Assembly (NCBI GenBank): GCA_016198625.1
Contig: JACQIH010000051.1
Location: 1-5,672, forward strand
DNA length: 5,672 bases
From: Candidatus Aenigmatarchaeota archaeon
GTDB taxonomy: Archaea > Aenigmatarchaeota > Aenigmatarchaeia > GW2011-AR5
Reading direction: 5' to 3'
Both the position numbers and the translations under genes were made by a program. The notes under the pieces are model-generated. The model made no database searches. It had not been told where the DNA came from and saw only the letters and a program-made list of their open reading frames with translations. Positions within the stretch are counted from its first letter, which is position 1; each line of letters opens with the position of its first letter. Of this stretch, positions 1-5,269 are shown in pieces.

Positions 1-171
1 ATTCTGCAGGACGCCGGAGTCATTCCTGTCGCGATGACCCCTGAAACGGCTTTTGTCAAGCTCGGCTGGTCGCTGGGCCATACGCGGGACAGCAGCAAAG
101 CGAAGGAGATTCTGCTGAAGAACGCGGTCGGCGAGTTCGCGCAGCGCATTGATTACGAGGCATTCGAGTGA
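1..171 (+). CDS. gatD: Glutamyl-tRNA(Gln) amidotransferase subunit D, C-terminal end (partial)
   Basis: Only the last 56 codons are present, open at the left edge and ending in TGA at 169-171. The reading frame gives GVIPVAMTPETAFVKLGW followed by a helix ending in VGEFAQRI. This matches the C-terminal end of the asparaginase-like domain of archaeal GatD, where a VIP...TPE.A.VKL.W.LG pattern is followed by a GE(I/F) element. In the family, GatD hydrolyses an amide donor and passes ammonia to GatE, which amidates Glu-tRNA(Gln) in the cytoplasm. The catalytic Thr/Asp/Lys residues lie upstream, outside the window, so activity cannot be judged. The gene overlaps the start of the next one. Co-occurrence with gatE about 570 bp downstream makes the call firm despite the short fragment. 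Confidence 0.9.
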   Translation: MLQDAGVIPVAMTPETAFVKLGWSLGHTRDSSKAKEILLKNAVGEFAQRIDYEAFE

Positions 172-746
172 TTTCCATGCCTGAAGTAAAAGTTCTCATT
201 GAGGGCTATGCGAAAAAAACGAGAAAGGGATGGACCGCGTCCTCGACCTGCACGCTGATAAGGGACGGGAAAGCAATCATTATTGTCGATCCCGGGATAA
301 ACAGAAAAATGCTGATGTCACGTCTGCGAAAAGCGAAGATAAAACCGGAACGTGTCGACTACGTTTTGCTGACGCATTACCACCCGGACCACGCGCTGAA
401 CGCCGCGCTGTTTCCTAAGGCGAAGCTTATCGACCACAGCTCGGTTTATGACGGCGATAAAGGCGTGGACCATAACGGAACCGTTCCGGGAACGGGAATA
501 CGCATAATCCCGACGCCCGGTCACACGAGAGGTCATTGTTCTGCTTCCGTTAAAACCGATAAAGGAACTGTGGTACTATCTGGCGATGTTTTCTGGTTCT
601 GGGATAATGAGAACCAATCCCTTGACCTAGAAAGACCGGATGAATTCGCGGGCGATATTGAAAATCTCAGGGCAAGCAGGAGAAAGCTCCTGCAAATCGC
701 TGATTACATAATTCCAGGCCACGGCGGGATGATGAAGGTGAGATGA
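168..746 (+). CDS. Metallo-beta-lactamase-fold metallohydrolase (possibly MBLAC1-like)
   Basis: This is a 192-residue protein of the MBL fold, with a complete set of predicted zinc ligands. THYHPDH supplies H70, H72, D74 and H75. H119 lies in PTPGHTRGH, D140 in LSGD and H185 in IIPGHGG, and D41 in VDPG is also conserved. All residues for a dinuclear metal site are present, so a hydrolase is expected. The length is that of a bare MBL domain, without the beta-CASP or other extensions of RNA nucleases or the flavodiiron domain. The overall look recalls MBLAC1-type and glyoxalase II-type hydrolases, but the substrate is unknown. There is no signal peptide, so it is likely cytoplasmic. The start is GTG at 168, overlapping the gatD stop (GTGA) with GAGG at 157-160 as ribosome site. 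ATG at 177, preceded by GAGTGAT at 165-171, is an equally good alternative and removes only three residues. The end overlaps gatE. Confidence 0.9.
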   Translation: MISMPEVKVLIEGYAKKTRKGWTASSTCTLIRDGKAIIIVDPGINRKMLMSRLRKAKIKPERVDYVLLTHYHPDHALNAALFPKAKLIDHSSVYDGDKGVDHNGTVPGTGIRIIPTPGHTRGHCSASVKTDKGTVVLSGDVFWFWDNENQSLDLERPDEFAGDIENLRASRRKLLQIADYIIPGHGGMMKVR

Positions 747-2563
747 TGGCCGACGTTGATTATTCAAAGCTCGGGCTGCGGGTCGGACTGGAAATCCACC
801 AGCAGCTCGCAACGAGGCACAAGCTTTTCTGCAAGTGCCCGCTGAAAAAAAGCGCCGAGTTTCCGCTGCATCTGCGCAGGAAGCTGCGGGTCGTGCCGTC
901 CGAGCTGGGAGAATACGATCCCGCGGCGCTTTACGAATACCTGAGGAACAGGACTTTTATTTACAGCTGGAACCGCGAGTCTTCGTGCCTTGTCGAGCTT
1001 GACGAGGACCCGCCCAAGCTTCTCAACGAGGAGGCTTTGCACCTTACGATGCAGATATGCAAGATGCTTGGCTGCAGCGTGCTGGACGAGCTTCATGTCA
1101 TGCGCAAGACGGTCATCGACGGCTCCTCGGTAAGCGGGTTCCAGCGGACGGTTTTGGTCGGCATCGGCGGCGAAATCGAGACGAGCCTTGGCAGGATAGG
1201 GATATCGCGCGTTTCCCTGGAAGAGGACTCCGCGCCGGCGATTTCCAGGAAGGACGATACGATTGAGTACCGCCTTGACCGCTTGGGCGTGCCCTTGGTG
1301 GAAATAGCGACGGAGCCGGACATCCGTTCTCCTGAGCAGGCGCGCGAGGCTGCTGCAGCAATCGGAACGCTGCTCCGAAGCACGAAAGTCATGAGAGGGA
1401 TAGGCAGCATCAGGCAGGACATCAACATTTCAATAGAAACCGGGGCCCGCATCGAGGTGAAGGGCTTCCAGGAGCTGGAGAAAATCTCCGCGCTCGTCGC
1501 GAACGAAGTGGCGCGCCAATTATCGCTGCTGGAAATCAAGGACGAGCTGAAAAGGCGCGGAGTGAGGGACGTGAAAGCCGCGCCGTCTGACGTCACGGCA
1601 GTCTTCGCGAAAACAAGGAACAACTTTTTGCGGCGCATGCTCAACGAAGGCGCGCGCATTTTTGCTATGACGCTGCCTGGCTTCGCCGGGCTCATGACAA
1701 GGCAGTGCGGCGACAGGACCTTCGGGAAAGAGCTCGCCGGCTACGCAGAAGCTTACGGTCACGGCATTATCCAAGGCGACGAGGACCTGAAGAAATATGA
1801 ACTGCTCGGTGAATTTGTTTCGCTGCGCAAGCAGCTCAATGCCGGCGAGCGTGATGTAATTCTTATTTCCGCGGGCAGGGATCCGGCGAAGGCGCTGTCG
1901 GCTGTTTCGGAGCGCGCAGCCCTGTGCGTCACCGGCGTTCCCGAAGAAACGAGGATTGCCGACGGCGACGGCTCGAAATACACGCGGCCGCTGCCCGGCG
2001 CCGAGCGCATGTACCCTGAATCGGACATACCTGCGGCGGCAGTGAGTCGCGAGCTGCTGCAAGCCATAACCCTGCCTAAGACATTGGCAGAAAAAAAACA
2101 GGAGCTGGAAAAGGAGCTGCCGAAGGAGCTGGCGCATCAGCTCGTCGATTCAAGGTATTACGGACTTTACATGGAACTGAAGGAAAAATACAGGATCGAG
2201 CCCGTGACAATCGCTTCCGTGTTTGTGAATACCCTCACAGACCTCCGGCGCCGCGGCTGCGACGTGGAGAAAATAACCGACGAGCATTTCGAGAAGATTT
2301 TCGCGCTCGTCGCCGAAGGCAGGATAGCGAAGAAAAGTGTTGCGGCAATCCTCGAGGAATTATGCGGCGGAGCCGCGCTGGAGAAAGCGGCCGAAAAATA
2401 CCACGTCGTTACGGACAAATACCTGAAGGAAATCATCCGTTCCGTCATCAGGGAAAAACCGGGTCTCAGCCAGCCGGCTTACATGGGCCTGATAATGGAA
2501 AGGGTCCGCGGCAGGGCTGACGGCGGCAAGATAGCGAAGATGCTGCGCGAGGAGCTTGCGTAG
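743..2563 (+). CDS. gatE: Glutamyl-tRNA(Gln) amidotransferase subunit E
   Basis: This is a 606-residue protein close to the usual GatE length (about 620). GatE activates the gamma-carboxyl of Glu on tRNA(Gln) with ATP and amidates it with ammonia from GatD, supplying Gln-tRNA(Gln) in archaea. The N-terminal GatB/GatE cradle domain shows GLEIHQQL (15-22), the CKC pair (30-32), the signature DGSSVSGFQRT (126-136), EEDSA (160-164) and GSIRQDINIS (221-230). The AspRS-like insertion that separates GatE from bacterial GatB spans about residues 285-405. After it comes the cradle segment containing RPLPGAERMYPESDIP (415-430). The C-terminal helical and YqeY-like tail (about 445-606), which reads the tRNA, ends in GRADGGKIAKMLREEL. 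ATG at 743 forms an ATGA overlap with the preceding stop. ATG at 746 sits 4 nt behind AAGGTGA (735-741) and may be the true start, removing one residue. No frameshift or missing domain is visible. Confidence 0.98.
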   Translation: MMADVDYSKLGLRVGLEIHQQLATRHKLFCKCPLKKSAEFPLHLRRKLRVVPSELGEYDPAALYEYLRNRTFIYSWNRESSCLVELDEDPPKLLNEEALHLTMQICKMLGCSVLDELHVMRKTVIDGSSVSGFQRTVLVGIGGEIETSLGRIGISRVSLEEDSAPAISRKDDTIEYRLDRLGVPLVEIATEPDIRSPEQAREAAAAIGTLLRSTKVMRGIGSIRQDINISIETGARIEVKGFQELEKISALVANEVARQLSLLEIKDELKRRGVRDVKAAPSDVTAVFAKTRNNFLRRMLNEGARIFAMTLPGFAGLMTRQCGDRTFGKELAGYAEAYGHGIIQGDEDLKKYELLGEFVSLRKQLNAGERDVILISAGRDPAKALSAVSERAALCVTGVPEETRIADGDGSKYTRPLPGAERMYPESDIPAAAVSRELLQAITLPKTLAEKKQELEKELPKELAHQLVDSRYYGLYMELKEKYRIEPVTIASVFVNTLTDLRRRGCDVEKITDEHFEKIFALVAEGRIAKKSVAAILEELCGGAALEKAAEKYHVVTDKYLKEIIRSVIREKPGLSQPAYMGLIMERVRGRADGGKIAKMLREELA

Positions 2564-2596
2564 CTGTAACGTATAAATACCGCCCTTAACAAGATT

Positions 2597-2629
2597 TAAT
2601 TAAGTCGGAGGTATCGGAACCGACTAAAT
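2597..2629. repeat. Imperfect dyad enclosing an orphan Shine-Dalgarno motif
   Basis: In the gap after gatE the arms AGTCGG (2603-2608) and CCGACT (2620-2625) are perfect reverse complements around an 11-base loop. Beyond one A/A mismatch a further three bases pair (2599-2601 with 2627-2629). The left arm and loop contain GGAGGT (2607-2612), a full Shine-Dalgarno sequence with no ATG, GTG or TTG at a usable distance behind it. It could be an RNA hairpin, an operator or chance. No T-tract follows, so it does not look like a terminator. Confidence 0.35.
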
Positions 2630-2631
2630 AG
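2624..2631 (+). promoter_or_regulatory. Candidate TATA box for the 129-residue membrane protein gene
   Basis: CTAAATAG is centred about 28 bp before the ATG at 2656, the spacing expected for a leaderless archaeal transcript. No good ribosome site lies directly before that ATG, which supports leaderless initiation. A stronger-looking match, GTATAAATAC at 2571-2580, lies just after gatE. It would give a leader of about 55 nt that includes the dyad. I cannot tell which is used. Confidence 0.35.
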
Positions 2632-2655
2632 AACATAATACGATGGGTTCTGATT

Positions 2656-3045
2656 ATGGCAGTATTCTTCGGCGTTGATCTTTCCACGGCGGGCATTCTG
2701 GCGCTGCTTATCAAGTCAGTCCTTGCGTTCCTTGTCATAACCCTGGCGGACAGCGTGATAGGCCACGAGTTCCGGCCCACGCATACGGCCGTCATTTCCC
2801 TGCTCGCGCTGTTCGCGGCGCCGATAGTCACTACGCTCATGAACCAGGCGTTCTCGCTGCCGCTTTACGTTGATCTGCTCATATCGCTGATTGTCTGGAT
2901 TATAGCGGGCGAGATACTGCTGGAAGAAGCCGACATGATGACCAAGCTGAAGGTGATGGTCGTCGCTTACGCCGTCTTCACCGTGGCTTCCTTCGCCCTG
3001 GACGCCCCGATAATGAACTTCGTGACGGGGTATATTATCGGCTGA
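2656..3045 (+). CDS. Small integral membrane protein, four predicted helices, function unknown
   Basis: This 129-residue protein is dominated by hydrophobic segments. Likely membrane helices lie at about residues 11-30, 44-62, 69-89 and 99-117, with a final hydrophobic stretch to the C-terminus. Short polar links lie between them: DSVIGHEFRPTH between helices 1 and 2, and EEADMMTK between helices 3 and 4. There is no cleavable signal peptide, no catalytic motif and no resemblance to a transporter family that I recognise. The acidic EILLEEAD at the end of helix 3 is the most distinctive element. Codon use is GC-ending and leucine is never TTA or CTA, like gatE, so the gene appears native. It follows gatE after 92 bp with its own TATA-like elements and ends exactly where a convergent gene ends. 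Coding status is likely from the coherent helix pattern. Confidence 0.75.
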   Translation: MAVFFGVDLSTAGILALLIKSVLAFLVITLADSVIGHEFRPTHTAVISLLALFAAPIVTTLMNQAFSLPLYVDLLISLIVWIIAGEILLEEADMMTKLKVMVVAYAVFTVASFALDAPIMNFVTGYIIG

Positions 3046-3396
3046 CTACTGAGAACTAGGCACTTTTTCCGGGCATAATTGCATCAAAGCATGCCTGGCC
3101 GCTGTATCGTCCGGATTAACTCCCGAATTTTCAGCTTTCTTTCGAATGCATCGTTCGATTGCTTGAAGATCTTGTTCCATGTCCGCTCTTTCGCGGTTTT
3201 GGGAAACGCGGACGCCCGCATAAATTGTCAGGGCAAGTCCAGCGGCGACTAGCGTAGCAATAATAGGCGCCTTGTACCTATGCGCGAAATCCGCTAGTCT
3301 TTGTGGTACAGGCCTTTCCCGGGCACCGTGAAAAGTCGGTACGGATGCGCCTACGTAGTCGGCCCTTGGTAATGGATCCCTGCGGAAATAATGCAT
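3046..3396 (-). CDS. Small single-pass membrane protein with a two-cysteine C-terminal domain, function unknown
   Basis: Starting from ATG at 3396 this is a 116-residue protein. It has a basic proline-rich N-terminal segment (1-42), one membrane helix at about 43-62 (APIIATLVAAGLALTIYAGV), and a charged, probably helical C-terminal region with C83 and C108. If that region is outside the cytoplasm, the two cysteines could form a disulfide. I chose this start because AAGGT (3408-3404) lies 7 nt upstream and a TATA-like element lies behind it. A GTG at 3429 would add 11 residues but would overlap the TATA element. Codon use differs from its neighbours: four of eight leucines are TTA or CTA and five of six glutamines are CAA. 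That suggests a different history or a fast-evolving gene. I recognise no family. Coding is supported by the clean membrane segment and the promoter layout, but not proven. Confidence 0.6.
   Translation of the reverse strand: MHYFRRDPLPRADYVGASVPTFHGARERPVPQRLADFAHRYKAPIIATLVAAGLALTIYAGVRVSQNRERADMEQDLQAIERCIRKKAENSGVNPDDTAARHALMQLCPEKVPSSQ
3060..3068 (+). terminator. Weak oligo-T candidate terminator after the four-helix protein gene
   Basis: A run of five T (3064-3068) lies about 18 bp past the stop at 3045, and archaeal polymerase can terminate on short U-tracts. The run lies inside the coding part of the convergent gene and is short, so it may be incidental. Confidence 0.2.
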
Positions 3397-3428
3397 TCGA
3401 GTTACCTTATAACCACTATCCAGTAACA

Positions 3429-3437
3429 CTTTTAAAG
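3429..3437 (-). promoter_or_regulatory. Candidate TATA box for the two-cysteine membrane protein gene
   Basis: Read on the minus strand the element is CTTTAAAAG, centred about 37 bp before the ATG at 3396. Transcription would then begin near 3407, leaving a leader of roughly 11 nt whose first bases are the AAGGT ribosome site. The element lies in the 77-bp gap behind the zincin-like gene, which suggests that the small gene is transcribed separately. Confidence 0.45.
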
Positions 3438-3473
3438 CTTTGGAAGAAGGCGGGAAAATGCCAGGGAAGCAGC

Positions 3474-3839
3474 TCAGTTATAGACCAGATAGTAGCTCGG
3501 TCGCAGGAGCGAAGCTCCTCTCATGACGGCGTCGGTCCTTTCCCGTATCTGCTCCTCGCTCGCGGACATGTCGGTGAGGTGCAGCATCTCGTGGAGAAGT
3601 GTCTTCCTCTTGTTGAAATAGTCCATGCCCTTCCTCAGCCATATCTTCGCGCCGTTCGTCATGCCGAGGATTATGTGGTGGAGCCCGTCAGTCAGGTACC
3701 ACGGCTCGACTTCCTCGACGGGAATGAACCTGCCGTCGATTACGACCCCCTGCGGCACGGAATCGACGTACTCGAATTCTCGGAAAGGCCTGCCCAGCTC
3801 GCGCTCGTATATTCTCGTGTTCCGCGGATCCCATGACAT
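3474..3839 (-). CDS. Compact HExxH zincin-like metallopeptidase-domain protein
   Basis: This 121-residue protein contains HEMLHLTD (83-90), an HExxH zinc-binding helix in which H83 and H87 would be ligands and E84 the catalytic base. The following helix, with E95, E96 and E100 in SEEQIRERTDAV, could provide a third, gluzincin-type ligand, as in small ImmA/IrrE-like or phage-type peptidase domains. Before the motif, AKIWLRKGMDYFNKRKTLLHE looks like a beta strand, a turn and the start of the active helix, typical of minimal zincins. There is no signal peptide or membrane helix, so it is probably cytoplasmic. The specific family, the substrate and proteolytic activity are not established. It lies 27 bp downstream of dph6. 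No ribosome site precedes ATG 3839, but GAAATAAGAA (minus strand, 3873-3864, overlapping the dph6 stop) is a weak TATA-like element centred about 29 bp upstream. It may therefore be leaderless or cotranscribed with dph6. Confidence 0.8.
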   Translation of the reverse strand: MSWDPRNTRIYERELGRPFREFEYVDSVPQGVVIDGRFIPVEEVEPWYLTDGLHHIILGMTNGAKIWLRKGMDYFNKRKTLLHEMLHLTDMSASEEQIRERTDAVMRGASLLRPSYYLVYN

Positions 3840-3866
3840 GAATAATTATCTGGCGGCAAAGGGTTC

Positions 3867-4550
3867 TTATTTCTCCGCGAAGCCGATTTCCATGACGTCC
3901 ATGTGTCCGGACATGGTTTTGGGGTCCCATTTTTTCTCCGAATGTTTCACGAGAATTTTTTTCCTGTAGAGCGGGCAGTCCAGAACCAGCGTGTCGAATT
4001 CCCCGCCCTCTCCGAGAATATGAATGCCGTGCTTCCTGTTCAGCAGGACCAGCTCATCAACGCACTTTTCGTCGATGACGCGGCCCAGCCATTCCTCGCT
4101 CAGCGGCGGGGCCGCGACGGCTACGATCATTATGGAAAAGCCGTCCCCAAGCATGCTTCTCAAAACTTCTTCAGGATTTCCCCCCCAGAAAGGCGCGATG
4201 CTCGCAAGCCCGAGGTCGAAGCAGATGGAATCTATGCGGGTCTTCTGGTAGTTGCTGGCAACGGCGCCGGTCGTTATCCCGTCTATTTCCGGCTTTAGTT
4301 TCTCGAGAACGGAACGGATGTCCTTGAGCTCCTCCTCCTTGACGCCCTTTGTCTGCTGTTTTACAAGCGGCAGCCCGATATTTTCTGCGATCCTGTCCAC
4401 GAGATGTATGTTCGGTATGTGGAACATGTAGCTTTCAACATTTTCTGAAATCAGGGAAACGAGGTATTTTATCTCGTGACCCTGCCGCTTCGCAAGGTAC
4501 ATCGCGTACAAGGAGTCCTTTCCGCCGGAAATGAGCGATGCGAGTCGCAT
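3867..4550 (-). CDS. dph6: Diphthine--ammonia ligase (Dph6 / MJ0570-type ATP pyrophosphatase)
   Basis: This is a 227-residue cytoplasmic N-type ATP pyrophosphatase, with a length typical of archaeal members. The PP-loop SGGKDS lies at 8-13. The family signature GAVASNYQKTR is at 95-105, and GEGGEFDTLVLDCPLY is at 180-195. Together these mark the Dph6/DUF71 family rather than tRNA-modifying or GMP-synthetase PP-loop enzymes. The family performs the last step of diphthamide formation: it amidates diphthine on the conserved histidine of elongation factor 2 using ATP and ammonium. The start at 4550 is supported by a TATA element 26 bp upstream and a PP-loop only seven residues in. It has no ribosome site, so translation is probably leaderless. 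The 70-residue membrane protein gene ends 44 bp upstream on the same strand, so readthrough from yjbQ is possible but not required. Confidence 0.95.
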   Translation of the reverse strand: MRLASLISGGKDSLYAMYLAKRQGHEIKYLVSLISENVESYMFHIPNIHLVDRIAENIGLPLVKQQTKGVKEEELKDIRSVLEKLKPEIDGITTGAVASNYQKTRIDSICFDLGLASIAPFWGGNPEEVLRSMLGDGFSIMIVAVAAPPLSEEWLGRVIDEKCVDELVLLNRKHGIHILGEGGEFDTLVLDCPLYRKKILVKHSEKKWDPKTMSGHMDVMEIGFAEK

Positions 4551-4570
4551 GGCCTAGAATAAGTACCGAG

Positions 4571-4580
4571 CCTTTTTATG
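4571..4580 (-). promoter_or_regulatory. TATA box of dph6 (leaderless promoter)
   Basis: On the minus strand the element reads CATAAAAAGG and is centred about 26 bp before the dph6 ATG at 4550. This is the classic archaeal distance from box A to the start site, so the transcript should begin at or next to the start codon. The absence of a purine-rich ribosome site in the intervening bases agrees with this. Confidence 0.6.
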
Positions 4581-4594
4581 CGGCGCTGTCAGGC

Positions 4595-4807
4595 TTACGA
4601 GGACGCGAGGAACAGCATGAAAACGGAGCTGATTATCGCTATCATCAGGCCGATGACGTAGTAGAAGCTTATCTCGCGGAGCGTGCCGAGATCTTTTTTG
4701 CTTACGTGTCTGGTATTCAGGTAATGGAAAATCAGGGCGCCTATGATGATGTTGCTGAGCGTTACGCTGAGCGCCCACACGAACCATATGAACTGCGGCA
4801 CGGCCAT
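4595..4807 (-). CDS. Two-helix small membrane protein of unknown function, coupled to yjbQ
   Basis: This 70-residue protein is nearly all membrane segment. Helix 1 is at about residues 6-29, a polar link NTRHVSKKDLGTLRE (31-45) follows, and helix 2 is at about 47-67. The basic link suggests both termini lie outside and the loop in the cytoplasm, as in small hairpin membrane proteins. ATG 4807 comes one base after the yjbQ stop (TGA, C, ATG), so translation is very probably coupled to yjbQ. I recognise no family and see no catalytic motif. Short length lowers certainty, but the two clean hydrophobic helices and the tight spacing make it a likely real gene. A subunit, anchor or small regulatory protein would all be compatible. 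Confidence 0.7.
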   Translation of the reverse strand: MAVPQFIWFVWALSVTLSNIIIGALIFHYLNTRHVSKKDLGTLREISFYYVIGLMIAIISSVFMLFLASS

Positions 4808-4808
4808 G

Positions 4809-5207
4809 TCATTCGCCCATTACCGTGACGGTCACGCTTCTCTTGCGGGGCTTCGCGTCGAATTCCCAGAGGATGATCGACTGCCAGGCCCCGAGCCGCG
4901 GCTCGCCCTTCGACACGGGGAAGGTTATGTCGCTGCGGAGCATGCTTGCTCTCAGGTGCGCGAAGGCGTTGCTCGGATGGTGGTATATCTTTTTCTCGTC
5001 TATGCTTTGGAACAGCTTCTTGAAATCCTCCAGAAGCATGCGGTCCTTCTCGTTCAGGAGCAGGCCCGCGGTCGTCGCGGGAAGGAACACGGAGCATGTT
5101 CCCTCCTTCACGCCGCTTCTTTGCACGATGCCGGCAACGTCGGCCGTTATGTCGATGAAGCTCAGCCCGCCTTTCGTGCTGAGCCCGATGATGTCCCGGT
5201 GAAGCAT
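4809..5207 (-). CDS. yjbQ: YjbQ / UPF0047 family protein
   Basis: This is a 132-residue protein with the usual length and order of motifs of the family. The N-terminal strand LHRDIIGLSTKGGLSFIDIT is followed by VFLPATTAGLLLNEKD (40-55), then HHPSNAFAHLRASML (76-90), LGAWQSIILWEFD (105-117) and a terminal VTVMGE. The NA.AHL.(A/S)S(M/L)L and G.WQ.I...E.D patterns are diagnostic. Family members are small cytoplasmic trimeric beta proteins. A weak thiamin-phosphate-synthase activity has been reported for some, but the physiological role is unsettled. The histidine found before TT/TS in E. coli YjbQ is alanine here (A44), while the later conserved H84 is kept. The start at 5207 is preceded by GGGGA (5217-5213) and by a TATA decamer about 31 bp upstream. 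It is transcribed divergently from tbp and leads the 70-residue membrane protein gene. Confidence 0.93.
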   Translation of the reverse strand: MLHRDIIGLSTKGGLSFIDITADVAGIVQRSGVKEGTCSVFLPATTAGLLLNEKDRMLLEDFKKLFQSIDEKKIYHHPSNAFAHLRASMLRSDITFPVSKGEPRLGAWQSIILWEFDAKPRKRSVTVTVMGE

Positions 5208-5220
5208 GAAAATCCCCGCA

Positions 5221-5263
5221 GTATTTAAATATCATTTAAATACTTTATGTCTTATTTAAATAC
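5221..5263. promoter_or_regulatory. Divergent promoter with three TATA-type decamers (tbp / yjbQ)
   Basis: The decamer ATTTAAATAC occurs on the plus strand at 5234-5243 and 5254-5263, exactly 20 bp apart. It occurs inverted, as GTATTTAAAT, at 5221-5230. The first two sites form a perfect inverted repeat with 10-bp arms around ATC. The core TTTAAATA is the archaeal box A consensus and is nearly symmetric, so TBP could bind either way round. The 5254 copy fits tbp, predicting a start near 5284. The 5234 copy, read on the minus strand, fits yjbQ with a leader of a few bases. The 5221 copy is too close to yjbQ to act as its box A and may be regulatory. Confidence 0.75.
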
Positions 5264-5269
5264 TCAGCG

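Noticed and set aside
1520..2137. 205-codon minus-strand open frame inside gatE
   Set aside because: It lies entirely within the GatE AspRS-like insertion and tail. Its translation shows no domain, and no promoter or ribosome site supports it.
2643..2678. Eleven-codon frame starting ATG GGT just before the 129-residue gene
   Set aside because: No ribosome site at proper distance (GGAGGT is about 30 nt away) and it overlaps the start of the next gene in another frame. It is probably chance.
3397..3429. Upstream GTG start at 3429 for the two-cysteine membrane protein
   Set aside because: This codon overlaps the likely TATA element and lacks a ribosome site. ATG 3396 has AAGGT at 7 nt and fits the predicted transcript start.
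3303..3836. 177-codon plus-strand open frame opposite the zincin and two-cysteine genes
   Set aside because: Its translation has no coherent domain and it lies antisense to a frame with a clear HExxH motif and another with a clean membrane helix. It is best explained as a shadow frame of GC-rich coding DNA.
4743..5228. 161-codon plus-strand open frame across yjbQ
   Set aside because: It is antisense to a gene with diagnostic UPF0047 motifs, its translation is low-complexity and basic, and it runs into the TATA-array spacer.
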